The position numbers were made by a program, and so were the translations under genes. 64,000 nucleotides of DNA from Arthrobotrys musiformis. Taxonomy: Eukaryota > Ascomycota > Orbiliomycetes > Orbiliales > Orbiliaceae. The stretch spans positions 1,736,001 through 1,800,000 of the forward strand of contig JAVHJL010000003.1 of the NCBI GenBank assembly GCA_036971715.1, in the 5' to 3' direction. Numbering within the stretch: position 1 is the stretch's first letter; each line of letters starts with the position of its first letter. Positions 13,601-26,241 of this stretch are shown piece by piece. The notes under the pieces were generated by a model. It searched no databases, was not told the DNA's origin, and saw only the letters and a list, made by a program, of their open reading frames with translations.

Positions 13601-15758
13601 ATTTACGTATCAGCTTCGCCGTTGCAAGTATGACTACATGGAGAAAAACTAGTCCCGCAAATCTAGGATGATTAAACGTATGTACAGTCTATCGATGTAG
13701 TCTGGAGGTAGCACAAATACGCCAGCGTCATGCATCATGAGCATAAGCTATTTTGCTATAGCCTTGAGTATTTCGTGGAGACGAAAAGCCCTAGAACCAA
13801 CATCGCTCCTTTTACATTTTTTTTATTGGTCAAAGGCTCGGTCTTAGTGATTCGAACCGAAAATGAAGTGTGACACAAGAATTCAACCATCACATCATGG
13901 TTTATATCAGCAACCAAACTTTGGTCTATATACAGCTACATGCACATATCATTTGGCAACACGGCATCATGGAATACCAGGCTATTGTTGTAGTTTTCAG
14001 ATTCAAACGCATAAAACCCATGCTCTCCTAATACCATTTACATGTTGTGAACCATCCCGCAAAATCGGTACGAACCTACGAAATTGCAAAAGTATATATT
14101 GTTCACGCCTGAAGTTCCATCCTACATTACACTTCTTCGCCTGGCACTGCACTGAACGCAGCTCCTTCGTATTACATAGGTTTCGGTAAATAGTCGAGCC
14201 TTAAAGCCTTGCCATCTCGTTACACTGCCCGCATGAACAGGTTGCTTGTGTAACAGTGCCTCCAAGAGCATCCACGTTATAATATTGCATCAAACAAACC
14301 AGAAAGCAAACGAGGAGCAAAAGAGGGAAATGATATCACAAAAGAGGGATGTACATACCCAGTTATGTATTTGTACCAGCAATTAATATAATAGTCTCCG
14401 CGGCCTTTTAAACATTGCAATAATTTCACAACATTACAAGAGGCGCTGTCTCCACATCGACCACAAGCCTCGCATACCCGCCCGGGAACTCGGCAACACG
14501 TTTGCGAATGAGTTGGTGTTGTATTTTTTTTTTGATTATCCTGGCTGTGGCTCAAATCAGAGAATTCGTCTACATTGAATGACCGCCACGAAATGACTGA
14601 AAGGAGGATTGAATAGCCTTCTTACATGAAATGTTCGAAACAGATTAATTCAAGATAAACATGCATAAAAAAGAGCGTTGACACGATAAGAACTAGCACA
14701 GGATGATAGTATTTCTCAGGATTTCGCATCAGAGGTTTGGTGTTTGCTGTCCAATAATTACTTGAATTGGCGATCTGTATCAGTAGGCGCCCTCCAAAAA
14801 TAACCTCCAGTGGTCAAGCCTGTTCAGCAGTGGAAGCCAAGAGTCGCGCGCTAACAAGGAAGCTTGGATTCGTGCCATCCTATCAGCGCGAAGGGGTCCT
14901 TCCTTTCTTTGCGTCGATCTTTTAAGCTTATCCTAGCCCGGGAATTCGGCCCTCCGTTCATGAATTCATCTTGTCGCACCTGTCCAATGAGGTGCCTTTA
15001 ATTGAGAAATTGCTCGCCTGGATGTCTTTGCGATTGAGAATCAGTTCCACTATGGAAGCGCCTCACCCTGCAAGGGCATGCAAAAGGTATAGCTGCATGG
15101 ACTCGGGTACGGAAGAGGCTTGCTGGGTGGTATGACTCGGTTGGTATCTAGGCATTGAATCGAATGATATGGGATTTCCTGCAGAAAAAAGTTGCAATCA
15201 TTCAATTTCCCTCCGTTTAGCCAATGAGAAGGCTGTTGGATCTTCGATTTGGGTGGATCCAGCTATACAAGCTTCCCAGGCCTGTTCGGACATATCGACA
15301 GGCCAAAGCGGCAGAGGCCAGCAAGCTCATTCGTTTCTATAATTGTAATCCACATTAGAAGCGGCCTCTTAGTCGTTCCGGTTTTGTTGATATAAAGAAC
15401 CTATCGTATGCTCTCGACGCCACGGAATTCTCTTCCCTCGACTGCATTATCGTACATTAGTTTATCAACTTCACTTCGTTATAAGGTGGTTTTGTGCTTT
15501 GGTCTTTTATTTCTTTTTACTATTTCTATTCTCACCTTGAAGGAGTTGATTTCCTTTTACGTATTTTAAAATCGAAGTCGATTTATAAATACTTGTATCT
15601 CCTGTACGGCTTGCACGACGCTTTACAAGTTCTGAAACACAAGCTATTCTGACGACTGGAGCCTCTATCACGATATCGACTTCGACATTGTACTTTGATT
15701 CTATATCTTTTTCGTTGTTTCGATTTAGGATCAGGTATCCACGTTTCTGTACGCAAAA
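10663..15758. other. 5.1 kb intergenic region
   Basis: This is the 3' flank of the methyltransferase-like gene followed by AT-rich sequence with many stops in all frames. A 128-codon minus-strand frame (12791-13177) begins with ATG but resembles nothing I know. The right end holds the promoter of the next gene. No RNA gene or repeat family was recognised. Confidence 0.5.
15391..15397 (+). promoter_or_regulatory. Putative TATA box (TATAAAG)
   Basis: TATAAAG lies 362 nt upstream of the ATG of the predicted multi-spanning membrane protein at 15759. This would imply a 5' leader of about 330 nt. It is inferred from sequence match and position only. Confidence 0.45.
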
Positions 15759-16901
15759 ATGTCCACAGCATACAGAAACCTCCTTCTTTTGGCGCTCGCT
15801 GGCCTTGCCATAGCGACACCTCTGCCACAGTATGATAGTGCGCCCCAGAAGTCTCTTGTGAACGAAACAGCTGGCTCGCCTTCGTGGGCTGAGATGGATA
15901 CTATGAAAGTCATTACACCGATTGGAGCTGAATGTTTTCTCATGGGGAACCCACGAGTGTATCCACTTGGCCTTAGAGTTGGTATCTACCTTCAATGGTT
16001 TGCTACCATCTTAGCAAACTTCTTCGTCCCATCAGTGGCTTCCTCCATGCGAGGCATCAATACATTGTTCCAGATCGCCGTTTTCAGTGGTCTATCCTAC
16101 GAAATCACCAACATGGACGCATTGGACGGAATTGAGGTTTTCATTCTCTTGACAATTTGCATTGGAAGCGTCGTTTGCTTGATCACCTCCCCCAACATGG
16201 ACATCAAAGTTACCAGAACTGGATATATTTCTCGATTGTTCGTTTTCCTGGGCATCTTTATGTTCGGATCATGGTATTGGTTTACTGGCTATAAGTTTAC
16301 CGCCATGACCAGGTGCACACAAGAGATTCTGGTATGCAAATTACTACAACTTGACGTTTATTGCTCGTGACTAACAAAATTATTTTAGTTCCTCTTCTTC
16401 TGGAAGGTCCACCTTTACCATTGGTTTATGGGATTCTCTCAGGCCGTCATGGTTATCGGCTGCCTCGCCTGTGCTGGAACCCTCGGTTATGAGATTTATG
16501 TCCTCCTCCACGTCATCGAAAATGACGGCCTCAAGCCCACTGTCTCTAGGGCTCTCCAAGGCAAGCTCCACAGGGATGCTGCTCTCGGTGGCGTTCTTCA
16601 ACAAGAGAGGTACGCTTGGGTCTCTGGTGCTTTGTTGATGATTATCCTTATCATCACTGCCGCCTTCATCGCCACCGTTGAAGGATCCCTCAAGTACAGT
16701 AACACCTACCTTACATTCGACCTCGGATCGCCTGTTGAACTTGTCCCATTCATTATCGGATTGTTCGGCTTGCTTAAGGTCTTTATTGGTATGGCTGCTG
16801 GCGCCATGAAAGTCGTGAACGAGGGTATGTCTCGATCCCGATTTGAGACACCAGAAGGAAAAGAATTGGGCTCGAGGCCAAGCACTGGCTTTACTCACTA
16901 G
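15759..16901 (+). CDS. Predicted secretory-pathway membrane protein with about seven TM segments, unknown family
   Basis: Two exons, 15759-16331 and 16389-16901, with a 57 nt intron (GTATGC...CTAAC...TTTTAG) give 361 residues. Residues 1-20 look like a cleavable signal peptide (NLLLLALAGLAIAT before PLPQ), followed by a short lumenal segment with one N-glycosylation site (Asn35). Hydrophobic segments lie at roughly 70-92, 100-116, 124-143, 158-177, 203-231, 267-288 and 307-330, so about seven spans. Each predicted loop is short except the 231-266 loop. The tail is hydrophilic and Ser/Arg-rich. I recognise no conserved catalytic or transporter motif; a receptor-like or ER/vacuolar role is possible but not shown. 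An AATAAA signal follows the stop at 16918. Confidence 0.85.
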
Positions 16902-16917
16902 ATGCTACGTGCACAAA

Positions 16918-16923
16918 AATAAA
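16918..16923 (+). terminator. AATAAA polyadenylation signal
   Basis: A canonical AATAAA lies 17 nt after the stop codon of the preceding membrane-protein gene and is followed by T-rich sequence. It is a plausible 3' processing signal, although fungal signals are loose. Confidence 0.4.
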
Positions 16924-18254
16924 CCCATTTCTTAACGAGCATACCCCTTCATTGTTATTGTTATTTTTTTAGCTTCTCTCTCGCTTTACCCTACTAGTTT
17001 ACGGTGTGCTTAGCTTGGACGCTTGCTAGTTCTTGGATCCAGTGTTTATTATCACAGGACTTGCTATAATTTTCTTTAATTTATATACCCAGATATCATG
17101 GCAGCCCGGAGACAGCTACGGGGAGTTGGGACCCTTTGGTTGATTCTAGCCGTCAACATGTACTTAATTGCTCAACTATCAGCAGACAATAATGGATAAT
17201 ACTATACTATTATTGACTAAACATACCCCATTTTTAGAGCCTTTTTCACCTCCATAGTTCTTTCCAACTGTCTGCCTAGCTTGCTCCAACTGCTGAGTCG
17301 GCTATCGGACTTCGAGCACATACAAGCATCACTCGAGATTCTTGGCGTACCGGCTCGTTGGAGGATTGATTGTAGAACGCTTTCCAGGCAACCTTCAGAA
17401 ATTAGTTAGAATCTCTGACGGCCAGTCAAGGATCGCATTAATTTAGCCTCCAACTATAGATTTCCCTCGGCGGTCGACCTGGATCCATAATGTATACAAA
17501 GTAGCCTCGTCAGAGAGTGCCTGAACTTGGAAACCACAACTCAACAGTCGTCCACAATCCAACATCACGTCCTTTTCCTCCATTTCTTCCCAACTTCACT
17601 CCTTTCCTATCATCAACCACATCACCATTCTAAACCGCTCCGAACTAGGCAAAACGCTGCTATAACATACTGTAAGTGCATCTCTTCGAACCCTTGATCA
17701 TTTTGAAAGCATCCATCGCGATTCTTGCCCTGATACTCTCAAGTTTGGTTCTTGCGACGTTTTACTGTCGTCGTGCTTCAACATTGCCAGCTGCAGTGTC
17801 GTTGCGATTATAAATTCTTTCTTCACCTCCAACCACCCCTAACTTCTCTCGTTCTTCATCACCACTTGTCTTCACAACTCTTCTCCTTTCGTGAACCCCC
17901 TCAACCCAACTAACCATCGATCAGCTCCACCCCTCCTATATCCCTTTTCATTCTCTTTTCAAGTCCCCCATATTCTCGTTCTTGTCCCTCCTACGATTCG
18001 TCCAGAATCCCCTCGAAAGCAATTTAAAGCCCTACTCGAGTACTCCATCAAAAACCCAAGGCTCAACATATAAATTCTCTCTCAAACGAGGTAGGTGTTA
18101 GTTATTTCCACGTATGCATGTTTAACTTGTTGTCACCTCCATCCTCGTTGTCATGCGCCCTCAAGTACCTGAGATAGCCCTCATATATGTACATCATCAG
18201 CCCTCCTCATAAGACTGACAAATTATATCTTCTACGTTGTAGCCACAAACAGAA
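16924..18254. other. Intergenic region and pyrimidine-rich 5' leader
   Basis: The left part is the 3' flank of the membrane-protein gene. From about 17520 to 18080 the plus strand is markedly C/T-rich, as in promoters and long leaders of many ascomycete housekeeping genes. This stretch probably carries the transcription start of the Gly-rich protein gene at 18255. Confidence 0.55.
18091..18242 (+). other. Putative 5'-UTR intron
   Basis: GTAGGT at 18091 could pair with the acceptor TTGTAG ending at 18242, with a CTGAC branch-like site at about 18214. This would leave a 12 nt leader segment before the ATG at 18255. It is inferred from splice signals only. Confidence 0.4.
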
Positions 18255-20158
18255 ATGGCACCTACGGAACATCTTGCCGCCGGGTGCATTTGCTTCGCGT
18301 ACCAAGAAAGACCAGAGATCTCTACTGGGGGATCAGTCACTGGTTCGACCAAAGATGTTGTCGATATGGAATGGCTAAATGCAGACGACTTGAACTTCGA
18401 AATTGGCCGTGGCTCCGATGCCCCCGAAGGCGTTACTCTTGCTCCATTCATGACAATTGCTCTCCATGAAACCCATATCATCGGACTGTAAGCACGCCCC
18501 CCGTAGATACCCAGGTTTGAGAGGGGATAGACTAACATTTATCAGTCCTCTGATCAAGGTCCCTTATACTCAAACCTTTAACAAGACTTGTGAACGTGCT
18601 GAGCGGGTTGATCGCACATATCTTCCTATTTCACCCTCAGAAAACACTGTAAAGTTGAGGAACAAGCGAATTGATACTCGCTACCGCGCCCTTCAAGGCA
18701 CTAATTTTCCAGTCCAAAAGATCTACAAGGATCCTAAGACTGGACGTCCAATGCCAGAATGGGATACATTCATTGATTTTGGCATGCCAATATACATCAA
18801 AAACCATCAGATCGAATGGCACGCGAAAATCTTCAAGTCACCGGTTGCAGAAACCGTCAGAGTCATTCGCCTGTTCCGTTTTGTTCAAGGCCTCGACTAC
18901 GACGTCCCAGATGTCGAGGAAATGGATCGTGATGGCCAGGTAATTGATCTTGCTGACCGCGACCGCACCCAAAGGCGTCCAGTCGAATGGCTCGGACCCG
19001 GTGTCTGCAAGCAAGGACAAGACCCAACCCCTCCATCCAGCTCAGAGCGAGCTAAAGGGAACACAAAGCCGAGTACGCACTCCGTTACATATGTCGCAAA
19101 TCCCAACAAGGGGCCCCAAAAAACCCTCCTCGTTGGCAACGCCAGTCCAAATAGCTGGGCCAATATCGCGTCCGGCAAGAACGGAAATGAATTCTCTGAC
19201 GGACATCAAAAGCCATTCAACCAGCAAGGGCAACAATCCCGTGGAGGTAGTTCTTGGGGACAGAATAAGCGCGGCGGCGGCGCAAGAGGGGGTAATACTG
19301 GCCAACGGGGTCGAGGTGGCGGGCAAAACAACGGACGAGGACAGGGTGGATACCAACGCGGAGGACGTGGGAATCAAGGTGGGAATCAAGATGGGCATCA
19401 AGGTGGGCATCAAGGTGGGCATCAAGGTGGGGGTTGGGGTAACAACAGCCACAACTTCAACGACAACCAGAAGGGCGGGCAGCAATGGGGTCAGCAGACA
19501 ATTCCAACTGGCGATCCAGGTCAACGAAAGGCTCTTGAGGAATTGAAGATCCCAGAGAATGGAAAACTTGCTGGACTTGAGAAGGAGACCACTCTTCCAG
19601 CCAAGATGATTCCTGATCTCGAAAACGAGCAGGCCGCTGATGTCGCGGAACTTCTCGCATTGGCAACGGAAAATGCCAACCAAGCGAAGAAACCGACATT
19701 GGCGCAAGCTGTTAAAGAATTGGATGAAAAGCACAAATATGACTTTGCCGCTTTCATTCGTAACCGCGACCGTGAAAAGCAAGCATCAAAGCTTGACATT
19801 GTCCCTGAGGAGAAAGACTCTGCACAATGTATCTCAGACAACGAACGTACGACTTGGAATAAAGGCGAGTCGCAGCTCATTCAAGAGCCATGGCCAAAAG
19901 ACTGGGAAGTTGCTAAACCTGGTGAGGCCTTTTTCGAAAACATCAACGAAATTCCAACTCGTGAGGGGTGGGACTACCAGCAACCGAACACTCCATGGTG
20001 GGTTCGATGTCAGGAATGGCTTGGTCTTAAATGTAATCGATTACCAACCCCTACAGTTAATCTCATAGTTGTAATAGGAACTAACATTCTGCGCAATAGG
20101 GGACGAGCGTCCATTCAGAGGATGGGAGTACCCTGATGAGCCCGAGTTGTGGGTTTAA
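18255..20158 (+). CDS. RGG/GHQG-rich fungal protein of unknown function, possible RNA-binding
   Basis: Three exons, 18255-18487, 18546-20032 and 20100-20158, with in-frame GT/AG junctions, give 592 residues. Residues 1 to about 235 look folded, with moderately charged sequence such as PLIKVPYTQTFNKTCERAER and AEWHAK-type stretches, but match no domain I recognise. Residues about 310-378 are Gly/Arg/Gln/Asn-rich with RGG elements (GGGARGG, GQRGRGG, GRGQGG), then a period-12-nt repeat encoding GNQG/GHQG at 19369-19431. After about residue 385 comes an acidic, Lys-containing region, and the end is Trp-rich (WWVRCQEWLGLKWDERPFRG spans the last intron). RGG tracts in fungi are often RNA-binding or phase-separating, so an mRNP role is inferred and not shown. 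The short last exon is supported by frame and by the stop just after ELWV. Confidence 0.85.
19369..19431 (+). repeat. In-frame tandem repeat, 12 nt period, encoding GNQG/GHQG
   Basis: Five imperfect copies of a 12 nt unit, the last three nearly identical, lie inside the Gly-rich part of the preceding gene. They encode GNQG, GNQD and three GHQG units. Such repeats commonly vary in copy number between strains. Confidence 0.9.
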
Positions 20159-21543
20159 TTTGATGTGCCCTTATAGCCCTCTCCAACGTGAACATTAGGG
20201 CCTAGAAAATGAGCACATCGTGCTAAGTAGCGATAAGTATTGCTCATCTTGACATAGAATATTCCCCCACATCCCTGTTTCCTTGCTTACTTGTGCCACG
20301 AAAACCATCGATCTCATGTCATCCCCTCATCCTTCACAAAACCCTACTTCCATTATCTAATCTTCTAAACCCCGCCCTCCCCTCTTACGCCATATTCAAT
20401 CTTCACACCGGTTTTATTTTCACAATACTTTACGCGATGGTTTTGACTGGCACTAAAACTTAATAAATGCATGGAAAATGATATTGACCGTGAATCGCTC
20501 CGTCTAGCCTTCTGCAAGTCGGCTCCACCCGTTCCATTTTGCGGTTTGATGTTTATTTCTTTCAGATTCTTATATTTCCCTTGCCTCGAATAGTCTTTCC
20601 TAGCGATTGCTCTTCTGTTTTTTTTTTTTTGTTTTCATTTTTGTTGACTTTCTTTTGCTTCATTATAGAATTATCGGTTGGGTATGTTGATACGAAGGTA
20701 AAGAGAGTCGAAGGTATATATGTAATCGTCTGAAGGGCAGCTGGAACTGTACTCTGGCAAAATCCAACAGGGATGGGTAATCAAACCCACCAGATTGAGT
20801 TGGTATATTCTCATGTCATATTATTGCACAAAATTGCCGACTGATGTACTTATTCTTAGGTAGCAATTAGGTAATGGATATCATCGAGGAGGATTATACA
20901 GCACCCGCTTTGTAATATATTGTGAAGAGGTTGATGTTGCCGTGTTATGAATAGGATGTACGCCACCCTTAGTTAGGTCTGTAGATGCTAGACACTCAGT
21001 CTTCGTAGAATTCGATTTGGGTCGGAATAGCCTAATTAAGGTCGAACGTCTACCGGCGTATAACCACGTACACGCACTTAGGTACTTACCTACTTAGGAT
21101 CAAGGTGCTACTTACCTAGGTAACTTTATATAGCACAGCAACCATATGCACTGTCTCGTGAACCTGAGCTGGCCGAAGCATAGACCCTACAAGCCAGCAT
21201 CACCATTTATTTTGCAAACAGGGAAATACTTGCGGCGAAGATCACAATAGATGATCAATTCAAATATATTAAATACTAAAGCTGAACCATCAACCTTCCG
21301 AATCCAGAAGACAACCACCAATACCATCATTCGGGCACGCTCAAGAGAACAAAATATACAAGGATCTCAAAAAGAAAAAAAATATGGACATCGAACAAAA
21401 GAAAAACCAACAGTGTAAGCCTGGAACCCAGCAGGCGGAGTAGAGGTCATGAGCATCGCACCAAAAACCAACCCGCTACCCCACACCATTGCGCCGGTTC
21501 AACCCTAAAACAAAAAGAATTCTCTTCCGCTTCATCAAAAAAA
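20159..21543. other. Tail-to-tail intergenic region
   Basis: This is the shared 3' flank of the Gly-rich gene (plus) and the monooxygenase gene (minus). It is AT-rich with T tracts near 20618. No coding potential with an ATG and usable codons is seen beyond chance frames. Confidence 0.6.
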
Positions 21544-23629
21544 TCACGCCTTATGCTTCTCCTGCCATTCATCCACAACTGTGGCGTAGTCTTCAGGTCC
21601 GTAGGGATAGAAAACTTGGCTGAAGATCCCGGTTTTTCTCAATGGCTCAACGTCCAAGTCCTTAAGCAAATGTGAAAAGTAGGCTACGGAATCGAAGACG
21701 AAGTCTGGATACCGTCTACCGAACCCACCGGATGTTCTCCATCTACCGAATCGAGACCAGAGGGTGGCTTCCCAGTTGATGTCCTCCTCGGACTTTTCTT
21801 CGACTGGCTTGAGCTTGTTTGTCAAGTATGCGACTGCCCACAAGGATTGGATATGCGCGGTGATGGAGGTGTCGAGGTTCATGAGGGCACCACAGAAAGC
21901 GATGGAGTTGTGGAACTTCTTGGTAGGTGGAGCGATCAAACGCCACAGCCTGAACGGTCTGTTAAGTTCGTCGTGCTCCGAGCCACCACGAAGGGCTTCG
22001 TAGTTGGGGTTGATGGTTGGTTGGTTCGCAAGTCTGGGGTATTTCTTCAAGATTTCGGCATCAGCCTTCTTGACGAGCTCTTCGTCCGCATAGTCTGGGA
22101 TTTCCTTGTTGACGTATGGAAGACCGAGATCTCGCTCGATACCTTCCGGGAGGAATTTAACGTGAGGCTTATACTTCCAGCCAGTGGAGCAGATGAGGGC
22201 GTCGGTATCAAGGACTATGTTGCCCTCTGGGTTTTCTGGGTCGCTAAGGTGGATTCCGCAGGGGGAAAGTTCTGCGATATCCTTGATGTGGATGGTAACG
22301 GTGCCATTACGGACGTACTCGAAAATATCGGTTTCGTAATTCAGGATGGAAAGGGTCGAAGCGATGAAGAAGGCCCTGTAGGAAACATATGTTAGTTCTT
22401 TGTCGAAACCAAGGCACACAAATGCCCTAAACTATTTCTAGATCACCAAAAAACATACTGTGTGAGAGGCTTCATCTTCTTTGTCTCGGGATGCTTGTCA
22501 TATCCGTTCAAGGCTGCGACATCGCTACCCAAAATCCCAAAGAAAGTATCAACTATTCCTCGGCCCAATGCAGTTCCTAAATTAATTTACGTTAGTATTG
22601 CAATCCCGATTCTAATCCGAAGCTAAGCTGGAGGTAGGCGAGGGATATACACACCATGCATGAAGTTTCTAACACCGGAATAGCCATCTGCTTCGTCCCA
22701 AATACAAGGACTGAACCAAGTCAAGAATCTTGTGGTGATGAGCTTCTCGATCCACTTCTTCGCTGGCGTAACCTTGGGAGGCGACATCCAACAAAAACCT
22801 GTTCCCTTGGATCGTACGACCCAATTGACCTTGATACCATTGCTAGCAAATAGGTAGACAGCATCCCATGCCGACTTGGAACCACCAAAGACTGTAACAC
22901 TCTTGCTGTTCTTTAGGAGCTCATCAGAGTGCTTAAGCAGATCCTTTGCATGGAATAGTGGACGTCCAAAAGTCTCCTGACCATCAAAAGCGGGTAGGAA
23001 AGGTTCAGAAGTAACACCAGTAGCCATGATAAGCTTATCAGTCAATAGCGTTTTAGTCGCCTCACCTTGTCCGCCAATGGTCAAAAGCCATTGGCTGGAT
23101 TCAGCAAGGTACTCGGCAGACGATAGCCTGCTATTGAATCGTATCTTGTCATATACGTTGAATTTCTTCGCGTACGCATTAAGATACTCGTGGATAGTCT
23201 CACCAGGGATATGGGTTCCCGGTGTGACACCGAACGGCTTCATGGGGAAGTCCGGGTACTCGTATGTGCCGATATTGGGGTCATAGAGACCATACTGGTT
23301 GTTCGACTTCAATCCGGGGTACAGGCGGTGTTTCGCCCATACACCGCCCGCAGAGGAAGCTTCTTCAAGAACAACCAAATTTGTTTCGGGGTTGATTTGA
23401 AGGTATGTTTTGGAGGCGCAAAGACCATACCATCCTAGTTAGACCACAATTGCAATGGTTAGCAAACATCTCCAAGCGCCTGAACCGACGCAAGGTGCAG
23501 CGGCGCAGCATCGAGCAAACAAATTACAAGCAGTCGGCGCACGCGCACGAGCCAATGGCTACCAAAAGAACTAGGAAGCAACGACTTACCCGCGCCAACC
23601 ACAACGACGTCGACCTTTTCGGTAGCCAT
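21544..23629 (-). CDS. Flavin-containing monooxygenase (FMO-like, FAD/NADPH)
   Basis: Four exons on the minus strand, 23629-23590, 23434-22655, 22576-22459 and 22375-21544, give 589 residues. The N-terminus DVVVVGAGWYGL supplies the FAD-binding GxGxxG at residues 12-17 and is split by the first intron. EEASSAGGVWAKHRLYPGLK follows, as usual for FMO and Baeyer-Villiger relatives. ATGVTSEPFLP sits at 151-161, FGRPLFHAKD at 169-178 resembles the FMO-identifying FxGxxxHxxx motif, and FGGSKSAWD at 196-204 is the NADPH-binding loop. The family oxygenates nucleophilic S or N atoms or ketones using NADPH and O2; the substrate here is unknown. No polyketide, peptide synthetase or terpene synthase gene is nearby, so a biosynthetic cluster is not indicated. 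A TATAAAG lies 142 nt upstream of the ATG. Confidence 0.93.
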
Positions 23630-23770
23630 CTCAAATTCTTTTGATCTTGTAATATAAAAAAATTGTTAAAGGTAAAAAAGGTTTTGTAAGGATAGGAAGG
23701 AATCGAAAACCGCAAAAGACCAAGCTGTTCGAAATTCTCCGAGAAGAAATCCTAAGGGGTTGGCTTCCGT

Positions 23771-23777
23771 CTTTATA
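23771..23777 (-). promoter_or_regulatory. Putative TATA box of the monooxygenase gene
   Basis: On the minus strand this reads TATAAAG, 142 nt upstream of the ATG at 23629, a distance like that seen at other genes in this window. It is inferred from match and position. Confidence 0.55.
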
Positions 23778-26241
23778 GCCCAGCACCGTTTTCCCACTTC
23801 AATTAGTATGTTGGCGATTTAGGGGTACCGGCCGGCCGAGCAAGACATAGCAAATCGCACAATTCGCACGTATCCGGACCCCAAGCCAGAGTGCTTCAAG
23901 GGTGAGCAGAAGACCGCATTGCCAATTGACAGGACCCTAGCTTTTCTTTGGTGTTTTTTTTTTTCTTATTCCGATTTCCTTCGTCAAATTGTGGAAAAAA
24001 AGTTACGGAGCTTGCGAATCCACCCAGTTTATCCATTATCACCGCTATCATATCAATTTTTCGTGCCGCAGATGTGCAGGGGTGTAGCTTGCAGGGTATC
24101 TCTTGAGTGGTTTTACAGTTGCTCGAAAACGGTCGAAAGTCCAGCCAAAAACCTTTTGACCGTCTACTGTATCAGATCAGCTTGGGGGTTCGACTCGGCT
24201 GGAACAAGAACTTCCAAAAATTGTTCCAGAGGCATGGTTGTCGGTCGAAGCCAGATGTTCACCCTCAAGGATCTAGCAGCTAGCCCGCCAACATTGACGG
24301 CTGATTGGACCCTTTTCGCTATAGACCTTGTACTTGCATAGGATCCCCATGGATGTCGGCTGTGTTCATTTTTGCATCCATCGACTGTTTTGGGTTGAAT
24401 GCATTAGACTGCGCAGCTGCAAATTTCATTTATATTTGAAGCTATAGTAGGCGTGTGTCAGAATTAGCAGCAGGGAGCCATCGTCGACGCGACGGGTGCT
24501 AATGAGCCCACTTTTGGTCTCGCACTGGCGTCGTCCTACTGGATATCTTCCAGATCGCATTGTTCGCCCACACGGAAAGTTGAGAGATTCAGAGTAAGAA
24601 AGTGGGTCCTGTTCGTCGATTTACTTGCGATTAATTAGCGCGGGAACCAGAGGCGAGTTTTGTGGCTAGCCCCTGAACCATAGATACACCACCCCAAAGC
24701 TTGAATTCAAGACATTTTTTGTCCAGCTTGGCACGTCCTGTGTGCATACTGTACGTCGTCTTCCGTCTAGAATTTAATCAACCCTGTTTCCTCGGTCTTT
24801 CGACGTGCCGTGCCACACATATGAGTTTTTGAGGTGCGGACACCACTTTGGATTATATTTTCTTGCATTTCCAAGAATCCGCAAAAAAGGCCTTGCTGCC
24901 TCGTGGCAAGATCGCCGTCAATTTACTGCGTCCTCTCAAGCCTGCCCCACGTTTTACCCTAGCTTTGAAGCACACGAGGACCGTTTCCTATGGCGATCAC
25001 GTCAGATAATGTGTCGGGAAAAGTGGTCGATGTTGCAAGACCGAGGTAATTGGGGGTCACCCCAGGATCAAAATCTTACCTTTGGAGGAGGTGGGTCCGG
25101 CGTCGTGAGTCGCCAGGAGGGAAGGCTTGCCGTTTAGACTTTACTAGCTTCACGGTCGTTTCGGAAGCCGTTGCGGACCCAAATCTTAGACATCTCGACC
25201 AATTAGGCGAAGCTGGTTTGATCCCGGTCGAGTCTTGGCCGATATAAAGGAGTTCTATGCCCGCATATGTGCGTGCTCGCATGCACCGATACCTAAGGCC
25301 AAAAGGTCGACGTGTCTATTTTGAAGATAGGAGGAATACTTTAATGAATGTTGGTCTTGGCCTGGGGATTCTTCCAAAATCCTGGCAGTAAATTTCGGTT
25401 GGCATTTCCGGAACGTATGATGTGCTCTGATATGATATTACACAGGATAAACCCATCATTACCAGGTATCAGTCAATTGGTGATTGAATTGCCTGGAACC
25501 GAGACCCGGGACCCACGTGTGTAACATCCAACAAATACAACACCGAACCCGAGTCTACAAGAATGTCGATATCATGATTCTATCCCTCAAGCTTTGACCA
25601 AGGCGCCCCTGATGATACCGAGGCTTTAGAAATAGGATCCCACAAAGGGTGTTATATTCAGCTAACATAGCACATTCCCATGTTACGAAAAGAAAATTTT
25701 AAATCATTCTTTCGAGTTGGCTTGTCTCGAGATTTCATCGTGTCGCCAGACGCCCTCCTCATGCTCAATTTTGCAAGTCGGCAGGCCGTTATTGCGAACG
25801 TGGGCACGCGCGCACCAAAGTTTAGAAGTTAACCTTGCAATACTCGCCATATAGCTGCAATTCTATCCCTGTAGATTATTTCCTGTCGGGGCATATCATA
25901 TTGAGCTATTTATTTCGCCAATTGAGGCGCCGGAATCAATTATTGTCGATTGAGTTTATTCTGTTAAACTTCGCGTCGCCCCCCTCTTAAAATCGAGACG
26001 GGTAAACGGACACATGCGTATTGGTGACATACATCGCAAACTAATCTTCAAATCAATAAGGCCTGGTTTGGGCGTCGCGGACAATACAGAATCGCCGTAT
26101 TATACAGGTAATCCGAAGCTATTAAACGTTACGGGAGCTCCACGCGTATACGATTAAATTTCTAGATATAAATCACGAGTCAGGACTGTATTATATATAA
26201 GAATCAATAACAGATACATTGATACCGAATCAAAGCCCATC
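23778..26241. other. Head-to-head intergenic region
   Basis: This is the promoter side of both the monooxygenase (minus) and the small TM protein gene (plus). Two plus-strand frames (23919-24341 and 24805-25137) lack convincing ATG starts or conserved content. The stretch from about 25600 to 26200 is AT-rich. No repeats or RNA genes were recognised. Confidence 0.5.

Noticed and set aside
16380..16898. Minus-strand open frame of 172 codons
   Set aside because: It is antisense to the second exon of the multi-span membrane protein; the plus-strand frame contains the membrane segments and joins the first exon.
24805..25137. Plus-strand frame beginning PCHTYEFLRCGHH, resembling a Cys/His motif
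   Set aside because: There is no ATG in frame at its start and no support beyond one Cys-Gly-His pattern.
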